Positions 24,027 through 34,739 of a DNA stretch of 64,000 nt are shown one piece after another. The position numbers were made by a program, and so were the translations under genes. Where the stretch lies: the NCBI GenBank assembly GCA_040954595.2, contig JBECUI020000026.1:310001-374000 (forward strand), written 5' to 3'. The stretch comes from Balanoglossus misakiensis. Taxonomy: Eukaryota > Hemichordata. The notes below the pieces were generated by a model, which saw only the letters and a list, made by a program, of their open reading frames with translations, was not told the DNA's origin and did no database searches. Every line of letters begins with the position of its first letter. Position 1 is the first letter of the stretch.

Positions 24027-25279
24027 ACTTAACACTATTCAACACCAAACATAGATATAACTTTGATATTTCATGGGGATAAAACACAGCATTATGTTTG
24101 TTCTCATTAATTATGTGCATATCTAATAATCAGATCAAATAATAGAGCTTGGGCCCGGACAATGCTGCTTGCAGCTTTAATTCTTCTTCTTCTTCTTCTT
24201 CTTCCGAGAAATTCGGCCAGGTAGATCTGGAAAACCGCTGCACCTTGGGGGCTGAAACTTGGTAGGGTGATAGGGGCCAATGAGTAGACGTGCAGTGGCT
24301 CGTGAATATTTAATTAGTCACGTGACCTGGCGGCCATATTACATTTCCTGACAATCGTTAAACGAGTCCTTCTCAAAAACTACTGGGCCGATCGAGTTCA
24401 AATTTGGTGTGCAGGTAGCCTACCTTCTGTCCATCATTTTACCCCATTGAAATCATGACGTCACACATAAAGTTTTTTTGCTACAATTGATTTTCTGAAA
24501 AACTACTTAAAACTTTAAAAATCTTCTTCTCCAGAACCAGCGATTGCCGAGTCACAGGATTCGGGGTATGTGGTCACCTAACCTATGTTTATCAAGTTTG
24601 CGAAGCGCACTGTGATTGGTCGATCATTATGGCGGCCATGTTGGATTTTCGGAAAACCATTGAAAAATGACAATTCTGTTTTGTAGCCAAAATGTTGACA
24701 GCACGTAAATTCTTTTTTGGATATGAGTCATCATATGACCGGAAGTTGTTACAATTTTTCGGGGCAATTTTGACATGACCTTTGACCCAGTTTTAAAACA
24801 ACTAATTATATATGCATATCCCCATACCTCCTCTTGTAAAAGCACCACAGTCATGAATTTTGTGGACATGGGTACCAATGCTGCCAGGACATGACACAAC
24901 TATTTTGGTAATTTTGGCAATGACCCTTGACCTATTTCTGAAACATCATTTTTCTGCATATCTAATTCCAGGCTAACCAATAGGGCTAGAGGTCTGGTTT
25001 TAGTTGGACATGGCCCACTCTGGGGTCAACATTTTATGCCCAAATTTTGGGTGACCTTGGATGACCTTTGATCTAATTTCCCATATCTCAGCATCCACAG
25101 CAGTTAGAGTCCTGGCTTTTGGAGGGCCGATGGAGCAGATATGGAGTCTTACACAAGACCTCATTAATTATGCGCATACCTAATTCTAGGCGAACCAATA
25201 GGGCTAGGTGTTTGGTTTTTGTTGGACCTAGACTAGTATGGGGTCTGATTTTTTTGCCCAAATTTGGGGTGACCTCAGG

Positions 25280-25292
25280 TGACCTTTGACCT
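25280..25292 (-). promoter_or_regulatory. Perfect DR1 nuclear-receptor site (6 of 6)
   Basis: AGGTCAAAGGTCA on the minus strand, about 340 bases before the first recognised exon. Three one-mismatch relatives lie at 24776, near 24924 and near 25064. Confidence 0.6.
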
Positions 25293-25630
25293 ACTTTCCA
25301 ATATCTTGGTATCCACAGCAGATACAGCCTTGGCATTTGCTTGTTACCATGGGAACCGCTTGTGCCCCGCCAACGCTGCTTGCAAGTTTAATTGTATTTT
25401 GCATTTTCTCACGGTGGCGACCATATTCCTTTGCGGCGAAGATTTATTATTTGTCTGGTTTAAACTTGCATATGCACTCATACTTAGGGTTCATAATACT
25501 TGTACATAGTTCAGTGCATACTTCTGTATGGGCTAAAGGTGGTGCAGTTTGAAAAAAGTGTGATAATTTCCCAAAAGTACCAGCTGATGCACCGATTTAT
25601 GTCTAATCTCTGTTTTGAATTTCTTGGCAG

Positions 25631-26518
25631 CTTAACCCAAGTTGATAGTACCCTTCTTGTCCTGGACAGAAGTCTATCTGTCAGTACAAATGGTGTAACC
25701 GTATCAGTAGATGACAACTCGTGGCATAATGTTGTCATGGTAATTGAAGAAGGCATTGTGGCAGTTTACTTGAATGGTGTTGCAGTAACATCACCCCTTC
25801 CATCCTGGACAGGTATCGATGACTCAGAAAAGTAAGTTGCTAGTGGAACTCCGAACATTTTTAACTCCTACAAAGCCATAGAAAATTGTCATCATCACAT
25901 GTTAAAATTCTATATTTTCCTATACTGTCAAGTTTTCCCAAGCCTCAAGAGAAGTGAACCATTTATTTGTGAAGCAGTTATCTTGTTTATAACTTATCTG
26001 CTAGGTAGCTTGTCTTACTCCTACATGACAATACAATATCATCATAACATGTTGCGACTTACAACAAAACTGGCCAAAAAAATCAAGGGAGCAAACTATG
26101 GACATCAGCAAAGCTATCTTCGTGGCACTTTCAAATTCAAACTTATGCGGAACGATACTGATTTTCACAGTTTATTTTTGACAACTTCTTACCAGCACTT
26201 TTAATGAATTCATTATTCTCTTGTTTTTCAACAGCTGTATGGTAATTCTTGGTCAAAGCTATGACGAAAATGGACTCCTTGACAACTATTTTAGCTTCCA
26301 TGGTGATGTTACACAGATGAATGTATACGATTATGTATTGACTCCTGTTGAAATCCAGAGTCTGGCTTTGAACTGTTCACAAAGTCCACTTGGCAATCAT
26401 GTCATGTGGGTTGAAATGGATCAAGAGTTATTGGGTAGTGTGGTCAAAATCCAGCCATCAGCTTGTGGAAGTACCAGGTGCCCAATTGGTTACTCTGGTT
26501 CACCATGCACACCTGTTG
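25631..26518 (+). CDS. Exons 1-2: pentraxin/LamG domain
   Basis: Exon 1 carries the middle of the fold (TNGVTVSVDDNSWHNVVMVI then VYLNGV), the classic 'W..v.v......v.lyvNG' core. Exon 2 carries GQSYDENGLLD, FHGDVTQMNVYDYVLTPVEI and LNCSQSPLGN, matching the pentraxin C-terminal 'GdV.q.n.wdyvLtp.ei..l..C....Gnv..W'. Exon 2 ends with RCPIGYSGSPC, an EGF-like stub. The N-terminal strands must be in upstream exons not seen here. Pentraxin domains bind ligands through calcium, but I cannot map the calcium residues with confidence. Confidence 0.85.
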
Positions 26519-29500
26519 GTAAATAGCCTTATTCATTACTATCAAACAATTTTATGCATAATCTGACGAGGAGAAATTGGGTCATATTCACAGAGTTGAT
26601 TAATCCTAAATCCTTACTTTAACACAGCTCTCCTTGTAATGTTGTGTCTGTCCAGGGAAAACTGTGTGAAATTTTGAGTAGTTTTTCCTGTGTACATTCA
26701 CCAGCCCCTAGCTGCTGTGTGTTGTACTCCAATCACACAGCCTGCAATCTCCCTACTTTAGGAAGTATAGGGAATCATCATCTGCCCATGCCTGTATCGC
26801 TCACTCTTTTTGTTTCTACCGTACATGTATTTAACACTGAATGTAATGATACTATTCACAACCACCATCACCATCATCATCATCATAATCATCATCACCA
26901 CCACCACCACCACCATCATCATCATCATCGTCATCATCATCACCATCATCATCATCAGTTTCTGCTGTTCCAAGAACTAGGCTTATCATGAGTGTAATTG
27001 ATCATATCAGTTATTATGCCTATGGATACCATCTCATGACTCCTGTCCTATCTTGTAGTGTTTCTTGACAGTGATCTAGTCTATTCACATGTATCAGAAA
27101 ACAAGCACTTAACAATATCTGGATTTCTCATGAATATGTGACAGATATTAACATCTAGTAGTGCATTTACCTAAATGTACCAGTGTATGCATAGGGGGTG
27201 TGGACCAGTTGTTTAATTTACAAACATTTGTTATTCTTTCATTTTTTTTTTCTTCAGATAAACACGCTCCTGAAGTCATTTACTGTCCTAATACGACCCG
27301 TATAATTAGTCCTAATAGCTTGACAACAGGAGTATGGCAGGAGCCTATATTTACAGATTATGTCGCCATTGCCAATGTGACACAAACCTACACAATGGGT
27401 AAGTTTCCTATAAAATATCATTTCTGATTATAGATAATATATAACATTCACACTAACTAAGTTTTTTTTATCGGGGTGGGGTGGGGAGTTGATCTAAACA
27501 GAAACCAACAAGCTGAGACAACTTTCCTAAGATTATGGTCAGTATGAAGCATACTGGTACAGTTTATTCTTGTGGCCGTTACTCATATATGGCTAGCACA
27601 TCCTATGTGCGACAGATGATCTTGCTTCCAAGTATTAAAGCCTCAATTGCTGATACTATTACCATATGTTTATAGGCCCTTTCCTCGATCCCAGGGCAGT
27701 ACAATGAAGTTAAAACTCGAAAGCATTTGTGTTTGCACGTAATTGTTTATAGGAAACAAAAGATTTGACCAACTGTTGAGCAAGGCCTTTAATCAGTAAA
27801 GTACTTAATATTCTCCACTACTACTGGGGATACCCATACCACAAATGTTGTGTTCTCTTACAATGGGCAGTTGAATAAACGTGTGCGGCACCATATCTGT
27901 TTAGTATACATATCTTGTTCATGTTTATATGTACAGTCACAATCAGGAGTTGATAATATGCCTGTGTATACCCACCAGATAGCTCACTTAAATGGACCAT
28001 TCTAAGTTTGAAAAGAAAATCATGAAAAACATTCAAGAAACGGAAGCTATTTTGGCTTTAGCACCCATGCCTGTAATGATGTGCATAATTTTGTTCTTAC
28101 AGGTGACACCTTTTCCTGGGGAACCTACCAGATCAGCTATGTTGCTTCAGATACAGCTGGCAACAATGCACAGTGCAACTTTTTACTCTATGTACTGCGT
28201 GAGTGAATTTTTTTATCATTCATACATAAACTTTACAAATTAATTAATATCTTGACAAATTGTCATCTCTACCCCTTGTTATGTCTTGTCACATACTGTA
28301 AAACGGGACATTTTCGTGACAGAAAATATTTTGCAATATATCAAAAGAGGCAACTGTGACACGAGAATTAAATTTCCGCATTCTAGTATTTTACTAACTA
28401 CTCTGTTATCTCTGAAAAACATTTTATGCGACTTTATTTTCTTCTTTTTTTTTGCCGAAGTTTGGGAAAATTTGCCGTTTTACAGTAATATGATTGCATC
28501 ATTATCACTTTTGTCCCTATGTAACTATCAAAAATTATAACAACATCATTCAGAACATACAAGGACACTCAAACCCGTCTAAAACAAACCCTGTCTAATC
28601 GGGAAACCTCTCTTCAACCAACAGCTTTTCCTAGTCCCTTTTACATAGAAACATGTTAATGTGTTGGTGTTCTGTTTAAAAGATTTGACTGTGTAATAAA
28701 TATGGGTGTCACACATACACCATTAAGACAGTTCTGAAGCATCTCAGAATTGATACTGTCTTAAAAAAACATGTGTGGACGGTGTAAGTGGTCCTGAAAC
28801 GTCTCAGATTTTAGACGGCTCTGCCAGCCAGACCTGAGCCGGTGTAAGGATTAACACCTCTCCGCAACCCATTGTCTATGGGGCCGAGCCTCAGCGCCCA
28901 TACATAAACTTTGTGTGTGTGGACACAACATGACTCAAAGGATTAATGCTCTGTGGTTAGCACTGGCAAATAGTGTCTCAAATTTTACCCTGTGTGAACC
29001 TGGTAAAAGAGGCATTGTGCCCTAGTGGCTAGGGTTGTGGGTTCGTTACCTAGACCTGGACATTTGGGTAGTATTTGCCTGTTGGATGATATATGAGACA
29101 CAGACATTTGGGTAGTATTTGCCTGTTGGATGATAGATGAAATAAAATTAAAAATATATATATAGACAAATAAACTGTGTTCTCCTTTCTTTTACATCAT
29201 TTGATTGTGAAAAGCCAGCACCACCAGTTAAAGGTATTTCCATCTGTAATGAGTTTGAGTCGGGTGTGTTCTGTCAGGTGGATTGTTTACCAGGATACAA
29301 GTTTGCAAGCCTGCCAGCACCTTACTATCTCTGCCATAGTGAAGGATCTTTTAATCCTGAGAATCCAGACGAGGAATTCACCTTCCCTGGATGTTCAGGT
29401 GAGAAAAAAATGATTTGGTATCAGTAAAGAAATATAATCAGGTTGCACATGCACATTCAGAAAATTCTCCAAAGAGAGAGAGTTGTGAGAGGGGGTATTC

Positions 29501-32500
29501 CAGCATTGAGACAATTTTCTTTTAGTTATAAATGAAAAGAGAAATATGAGTAATGCAAATTCTTGCTTTACAGTATGTCAAGGTTGTGATTACAGGTAGA
29601 TAATTTGTTAACATCATATCTGCTTACCCCAATAAAAAGCTCCAGTACATTTGAGCTATTTTCTTAATATTTTGTTCTGGGTAAGCAGCTGTAACTTTCC
29701 TGATTGGCTAAGCGGTTTCGCAGTCTAAGTCAATACATCGTTCGCTAGATTGAAAATTGCATCTTTAACAAAATTTGTTTGTTTGTATTGTTCTACTGCA
29801 GCTCCTGGGAAGACTCAACGTGGAGTGAATTGTGGCGTGTCATACAATTCACGGGCTGGTACATGTAACAATGGTGTCATCCAGCAATTGAGGATCAGTT
29901 TTATGAACACTATCAACTATCTGAATGATTTGTTTGGTATTTGTGGCGGTGAATGCAACTTTGATGACCTTGAAATAACCTGCGGCGCCTCAAACCGAAG
30001 AAAGAGACAGGCTGATACTCAGCTTGTGGTTCAGTTCAGTTTCACAACCAATGCGTGAGTAGTAATTGTTATTTTTCGAGTATTTCATTCCCCTTCTGTT
30101 CTATTGAAATGACTTTGGTGACATGTCTAGGGTACTGATCCCAGGCTGTGTGAGGACCAGCTCTGTATTCCCTATACAGTTGGTGTTTGCATTATTGCAA
30201 AATATTCCATTCATGCAAGTGAAAACAAATTATTTTGTGTCTTAACACTCAAACATTTTCAGTTTTTGGCAACCCCATCATTTCTGCCCACCTTCCTTCA
30301 TGTTGCGGCATCCTGTATTCTAAAGATTCATGCATTCGAAATATACTGCAAAACGTGTTATTTTCGCGAGCAGTAAATTTCTGCAAAACATGTGCTGGTC
30401 AAAAAAACGTTAAAATAAAAAGTTGTGTAAAATGTTTTTGGAGATAATGATGCAGTTAGTGAAATACGAGAACTCGAAAATTCGTCCTCACGTAACAGTT
30501 GCCTCTTTTAATATCGCGAAAATTTCCTGTCGTGAAAACAATTCAGTTTACAGTACACACTTCTGGTTGGTATTGTAATGTGGCATATGTAAGAATTTTT
30601 TGCCTGTTGTTTTATCCATTAGCTCTGCTGATGCTGCAGTTGTAGTTATTGAAGATGCAGTCAAGAATGGTCCTTTTGATACAGCTGAATATTCGGTCGA
30701 CGCTGAGACATTACAAGTTGAAAGTACAATATTCTGTTCCAATAGTAGTGTTCTTGTTGGAGAAGAATGTGGTGAGTGCCTATACTCCTCAGTTGTTATG
30801 TACTTTAACCCTTTCACTCCCAGTTTCCTCTATAGAGGTCAAACCTTACCATAGAAAACAATTGGTTTGGACTGAACCATGGTGGTGAAAGGATTAAAAC
30901 TGTGTCCAAAATTAATATTATAAAAAGGTGTAGATGTTAATATGTTTATATCGCCTGATATGACCTGTTAGGTGGGCCGTATTGCTGTGAGTGTGGTTGT
31001 GAGTCGCAGTGTACAAATTAAAGACAAGTGTGAGTGGTAAATACAACCCAACCAAGAGGTGATATAAGGAAATAATTGATTTGATATGCTCATACCAAGG
31101 AGGGACAAAGTCTCTTTCTCGCTGCCCTTTTTCCATTAATTATGTTTGATAGAAGACACAGTTAATGTTATTCTACATGTGGATATATAGTGAATCAACA
31201 TTCAACCACACACAACTGCAATCCCACTTGTAGACACAAGAGTGAAAAACTGGCCAAAATGAATGCTGTGTGTTACAATTGTAGTTGTGTTTTAAACCAT
31301 TAATGCATAATGATCAGTACATGAACAATGTATACATCTGCCTTCAACATTTTGTATTTCCACAGTATTGTGTCCTGAAGGGTCGTACCATGACACTGAG
31401 CTGAGTCAGTGCCATCCTTGTGCAATTGGATATTATCAACCCCTTGAAGGACAAACAGCATGCAATGCCTGTCCAAATAATGGAGTCACCAGGGGAAAGA
31501 GATCATTATCCATCTTGCAGTGTTTTGGTATGTATAACAGAAGGCAATATCTCCTCCTCGTCCACAGCCATAGCCTAGTATCTAGCCGTATTCCAAAACT
31601 AGCGTCTAGCCTCACTCATGCCACTGGCCCGATAAAACCCCATACCCCTTGCCGGGAATTGTGACGTATATATCAAATTATTGTGGTGTGATCCAATATG
31701 GAAAGAATGACAATTGGAATGTTCATCTCTTTGGTTGAAAAAATAATTTTTCAACAATGATGTCTATTGCAGAGAGGTGCGATGTTGGTCACTACTTTGA
31801 CAACGGGACTTCTCAGTGCCAAAGCTGCCCCATTGGATTCTGGCAATCAGAAGAAGGAAAGTTTGTGTGTAATACTTGCCCAAAGGGAATGCTTACATTA
31901 GTTGAAGGAGCTACTGATGAGTCACAATGTCAGGGTAGGTACTTGTGTTATTTGCTATTCTTGACTATCAATCACATGATCTGGCCATGTGACGTACCCA
32001 TGGCGTTATCATTTGTAAGTGACAGGCAAGCAATATTTCGGCATCCAGTAAACTTTTTTCCGAGTAGGTTTTTACTTTAGAACCGCCAGATATGTAACAT
32101 ATTCAACAGTTTAACAAATTCACGTGAGTGAAAAGCAGATAATCGTGAATATCAAAAAATTAATCTTCTCAATTACAGAGGTATGTAAATCAGTGGGAGT
32201 CCAACTTAGTGTCAATGGGTCTTGTGAGTCGTGTCCCATGGGAACCTATCGATCAAATGCTGAACTTCAGCCATCTTGTATGCCGTGCCCATTTGGCTTC
32301 ACCACAAGAACAGTCGGTTCAACCTTAAGTGAAGATTGTAATGTTTGTAAGTATTATGTATACAACTTTTCATGTTGTATCTCAACTGTACTGAACTGAA
32401 GGTTGTATTATTGTGCCTCAGTTGTTCAAAATAATGATAGTCCTCCAATTTTATTCTATGCTCTTTTTCCATTCCATCAACAGCTTACTGCAATGTTGGT

Positions 32501-34739
32501 TGGTACTTGAATCAGGAGTCCTATAGATGTGAGAAATGCCCTGTTGGAACATATAACTTTGAATTCAACCAGGATGCTTGTCAACCATGCCCAACTGGCT
32601 ACACTACAGGCAGAGAGGGTACCCTATATGAAACAGAATGTGATGGTAGGAATAAATTTTTCATAATCATAGAACTGATAACATGCATGAAGTGCTTGTG
32701 GAGATCAACCTTAACTGTTCAATCTGACACAAACACTTCATTATAAGAAATTTTCTTCTTTATTTAGAGTATCATTTGATATGTGTGTGATCCAATATTT
32801 TTATATAATTTAATAATGCTCCTCTTTTAACACCTTTTCTGAAAATTTCACGGAAATAACAATATTGTAATACTGTTTTCTCAGAATTCTACATGTTAGG
32901 CTATGGAATGTGATAACCATGCACTGCATCTGGGTAGTCATCTAACTTAAAGGTATACAGTCACCTCCAATTTACAAACGCCCATATATGGCTGAAATGG
33001 AGTATATGAGAGTTCTAAAGAACATATGGTGGCGCTCTTTTTTGCATGTGCCACCCACTGAAAATCTGTGATTGGCTAGATCTCCTTTTGCCATGGTAAC
33101 TATAGCTAATTTTCCATAGGTGACCGTATACCTTTAACTGGTGATATGTATGAAGATCCCATAGTTTTATTTGGTGGTCAGTTAAAGACATTGCAAGAAT
33201 TTTTGTTTTCTAGATGCACATGAATGTCGTCTTGGTCTGGATGACTGTCACCCAAATGGCACTTGCAGGAATCTTGTACCAGGATATGAATGCACTTGCA
33301 AAACTGGTTTCACTGGTGATGGAATAACTTGTACAGGTATGTAACTATCTACAACTGAAATGTCAACAGAAATATGTACAGCTAAAACGTAGAAACTACT
33401 GTTGATTTAGTATCTCTCTTGCTGCCCTTTTTCCATTAATTATGTTTGATACAAGACACTGTTTATGTTATTCACCCGGTACATGTGGATATATAGTGAA
33501 TCAACGTTCGACAGCACACAACTTCCATTCCGTTTGTAAGAAATGAATCTGCAAGTGGGTTTAGTTCTTGTCTAATACAAATGGTTCGTCAGGTAGAATA
33601 ATGTGATGTGATTTTATTCTTGTGTCTAGATAAATGTGAAGGGTTCTGCTCAAACAATGCTGTTTGCATCAAGGACAGTGATGGCAATCCTGTTTGTGAA
33701 TGTACTGATGAATATCAAGGTGAAACTTGCCGCCAGAGAATACCAATGCAAGTTAAAGGTGTGTATACATTTCTTTGTCTTTTAATAACCCAAGATTGAA
33801 AAACAATATTCACTAAAGTTTACACATTTGTTTGATCTACATGATTACAGTTTACGTTGTCTTGAAAATATTTGTGAAAATGGTGAAACTGCAACATCTG
33901 CAGTATAACTAGATTTTTGGTCAACTAACCATTTTACAATAGTTAAGCATCATAATGAATGGTTGTCTTGCTTTTATCGTAGCATATCGCCCCCGTGACA
34001 AATAGAAATATTTAAACTCTTACAGATTCCTCCGTTGACACAGCTGTCATCATTGGTGGTGTTGCGGGAGGTTTAGCGGCTGTGTTAGTGCTTGGTGTAA
34101 TAATGTTACTCATGTACCAACGGTAAGTTATTTAGTACTACCAGAGTAGAATCGAGACAGCTGTAGAAATGTTGCCCATCAGAAAACTGGGAATTTACCT
34201 GTATCTTTCCATACATGCATGAGGCAACATGAAAAATAATCACATCTGTATCGTGGAAGCAAATTTATTCAAAGAGTTCATGCATAGACCTATTCGCGTA
34301 TAGGGTAACTGCAGTGCATCATGGTATAATTTGCGTTCAACATGCATGGCGGCTAACAAGGCAAAGTCACGCGACCAGACCGCAAAGTGTCCAACAACCA
34401 CCTGCGTTATTCTACAGTAGTAACAACATCACAACAAATCCCACATTGATGATGTTCAACTATTTGACATTCAGGTGTGCTCTTGGAGGAAAGAAACATC
34501 CAGGCTGGGAAGAACAAGAGGCAACTATGGATATCCATTGGTTTGATGATACAGATGATGTTGATAGCAAGGCAGGGAAAAGTGTGGAAGATGAGGAAGC
34601 CTTCAGAGAAATCTATCACTACAATCCCATGTATAGTGGCGACAGTGGTAGTGCCAGTGGAAGTGAGGAATGGAGACCAAGGCCTCTTAAGAGTAGAAAT
34701 GAACTATTTCATGAGAGTCACGGAGACAGATACTTCTAA
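25631..34739 (+). CDS. Type I membrane protein: pentraxin-HYR-Sushi-ephrin-receptor-like-EGF (3' part, 15 exons)
   Basis: Exons: 25631-25831, 26235-26518, 27258-27398, 28103-28198, 29219-29398, 29802-30054, 30623-30771, 31366-31527, 31773-31934, 32179-32346, 32484-32645, 33214-33336, 33630-33758, 34026-34122, 34475-34739. All junctions are GT-AG and all phases agree, giving about 856 residues without a stop. Most modules are phase 1-1, as in exon-shuffled extracellular proteins. The set of modules resembles SVEP1/polydom-type proteins, but with pentraxin first and a transmembrane end. A cell-surface adhesion or receptor role is inferred. The protein is incomplete: the first exon enters mid-domain in phase 2, and there is no signal peptide in this window on this strand. 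Confidence 0.88.
26861..26956 (+). repeat. CAT/CAC trinucleotide repeat in intron 2
   Basis: Mixed (CAT)n/(CAC)n tract. Its poly-His and poly-Met ORFs are artefacts of the repeat. Confidence 0.95.
27258..28198 (+). CDS. Exons 3-4: HYR domain
   Basis: Exon 3 reads DKHAPEVIYCPNTTRI, then VWQEPIFTDYVAIANVTQTY. Exon 4 reads GDTFSWGTYQISYVASDTAG then NNAQCNF. This is the HYR pattern: 'D..aP.i..CP', 'v.W..P...D', then 'F..G.y.v.Y.A.D.aGN.a.C.f.v.V'. HYR is an Ig-like adhesion module commonly adjacent to Sushi domains. The intron between them carries a GT-rich stretch but no other gene. Confidence 0.88.
28294..28487. mobile_element. MITE with TACTGTAAAACGG termini in intron 4
   Basis: Begins tactgtaaaacgg and ends ccgttttacagta, about 194 bases. 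A diverged relative is at 30344-30555. Confidence 0.7.
29010..29160 (+). mobile_element. tRNA-derived SINE-like element in intron 4
   Basis: Bases 29013-29050 contain an A-box-like cctagtggctaggg and a B-box-like gggttcgttacc at normal tRNA spacing. Two copies of a ~45-base segment (gacatttgggtagtatttgc) follow, then an AT-rich tail. No acceptor stem or cloverleaf closes properly, so it is not a tRNA gene. Confidence 0.55.
29219..29398 (+). CDS. Exon 5: Sushi (CCP)-like domain
   Basis: 180-base phase 1-1 exon. It reads ICNEFESGVFCQVDCLPGYK, then YYLCHSEGSF and FPGCS. Four cysteines, 'C...C..GY', 'y.C...G.f' and a final 'pGC' fit a Sushi module, although the tryptophan expected before the last cysteine is replaced by a Phe/Pro stretch. 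The acceptor is unusual: gtgaaaagccag, preceded by a pyrimidine-rich run about 20 bases upstream; it was chosen because it alone preserves the reading frame. Confidence 0.7.
29802..30771 (+). CDS. Exons 6-7: unclassified linker with furin-type site
   Basis: Exon 6 (253 bases) contains NCGVSYNSRAGTCNNG, then GICGGECNFDDLEITCG, directly followed by NRRKRQAD. RRKR is a textbook furin cleavage site. Exon 7 continues ADAAVVVIEDAVKNGPFD and ends SSVLVGEEC. Paired cysteines before the site and a strand-rich segment after it suggest a domain cut by proprotein convertase whose halves may stay associated, as SEA-like or GAIN-like regions do; that comparison is only by appearance. I do not assign a family. 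Confidence 0.7.
30344..30555. mobile_element. MITE related to 28294-28487, in intron 6
   Basis: Starts tactgcaaaacg and ends cagtttacagta; interior phrases gaaaatttcc and cgtgaaaac are shared in inverted form. Confidence 0.6.
30805..30897. mobile_element. Short MITE with TTAA flanks in intron 7
   Basis: TTAACCCTTTCACTCCCA at the left and, reversed, TTAATCCTTTCACCACCA at the right. TTAA at both ends is the piggyBac-type target. Confidence 0.65.
31100..31270. mobile_element. Partial copy of the 'agtgaatcaacgttcgac' MITE family (intron 7)
   Basis: Shares cattaattatgtttgata and gtggatatatagtgaatcaa with 33410-33545 and with the fuller copy at 61913-62197. Confidence 0.65.
31366..32645 (+). CDS. 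Exons 8-11: four ephrin-receptor-like (GCC2/GCC3) repeats
   Basis: Each repeat is one phase 1-1 exon of 162 or 168 bases. Patterns: CPEGSYHDTELSQCHPCAIG; CDVGHYFDNGTSQCQSCPIG; CKSVGVQLSVNGSCESCPMG; CNVGWYLNQESYRCEKCPVG. Each continues with Y or W, then Q/C-containing 'C..CP.G.T' and a terminal cysteine. This is the 'C..G.y.......C..CP.G.yq...g...C..CP.g..T' signature. The first repeat is degenerate at its end (GVTRGKRSL). Equal exon size and phase show they arose by exon duplication. Confidence 0.88.
32947..33137. mobile_element. MITE with TTAA flanks in intron 11
   Basis: TTAAAGGTATACAGTCACCT at the left pairs with AGGTGACCGTATACCTTTAA at the right; 191 bases, no ORF. Confidence 0.8.
33214..33758 (+). 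CDS. Exons 12-13: two EGF domains
   Basis: Exon 12: HECRLGLDDCHPNGTC, then GYECTCKTGFTGDGITC, six cysteines in EGF order, close to the calcium-binding subtype but without the strict D-x-D/N-E start. Exon 13: KCEGFCSNNAVC, then VCECTDEYQGETC, also six cysteines. Both are phase 1-1. They lie just outside the membrane. Confidence 0.9.
33410..33545. mobile_element. Partial MITE copy in intron 12
   Basis: Same family as 31100-31270 and 61913-62197. Confidence 0.6.
34026..34739 (+). CDS. Exons 14-15: transmembrane helix and acidic NPxY tail
   Basis: Exon 14 encodes DSSVDTAVIIGGVAGGLAAV and LVLGVIMLLMYQR: one membrane span with small-residue GxxxG-like spacing, then basic stop-transfer. Exon 15 encodes an 87-residue cytosolic tail with many acidic residues, and YHYNPMYSGDSGSASGSEEW. 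NPMY is an NPxY motif, known in integrin beta and LDL-receptor tails to bind PTB domains and drive endocytosis; Ser/Glu stretches after it suit casein kinase 2. The stop is TAA at 34737-34739. Confidence 0.88.

Larger units (their letters stand above)
22251..25630. repeat. Patchwork of dispersed repeats in the intron upstream of the membrane-protein gene
   Basis: One unit occurs at least five times (near 22240-22470, 22490-22740, 23500-23870, 23880-24180, 24780-25390). Its hallmarks in order are cattaattatgtgcat, ggctaaccaatagggct, gttggacatggacca, gcccaaattttgggtgacct, gtgacctttgaccta and atccacagcagataca. A second family (22900-23400, 24200-24660) has cttcttctccagaacc and ggcggccatattggat. 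Two copies end with the phrase aatgctgcttgcagctttaattctt followed by TTC/CTT simple repeats. No exon found here, although the gene's missing upstream exons would be expected on this side. Confidence 0.75.

Noticed and set aside
26644-26991. Poly-histidine protein
   Set aside because: CAT/CAC trinucleotide repeat inside an intron of the membrane-protein gene.
29010-29060. tRNA gene
   Set aside because: A- and B-box-like segments but no closing acceptor stem, and a duplicated tail: SINE-like.
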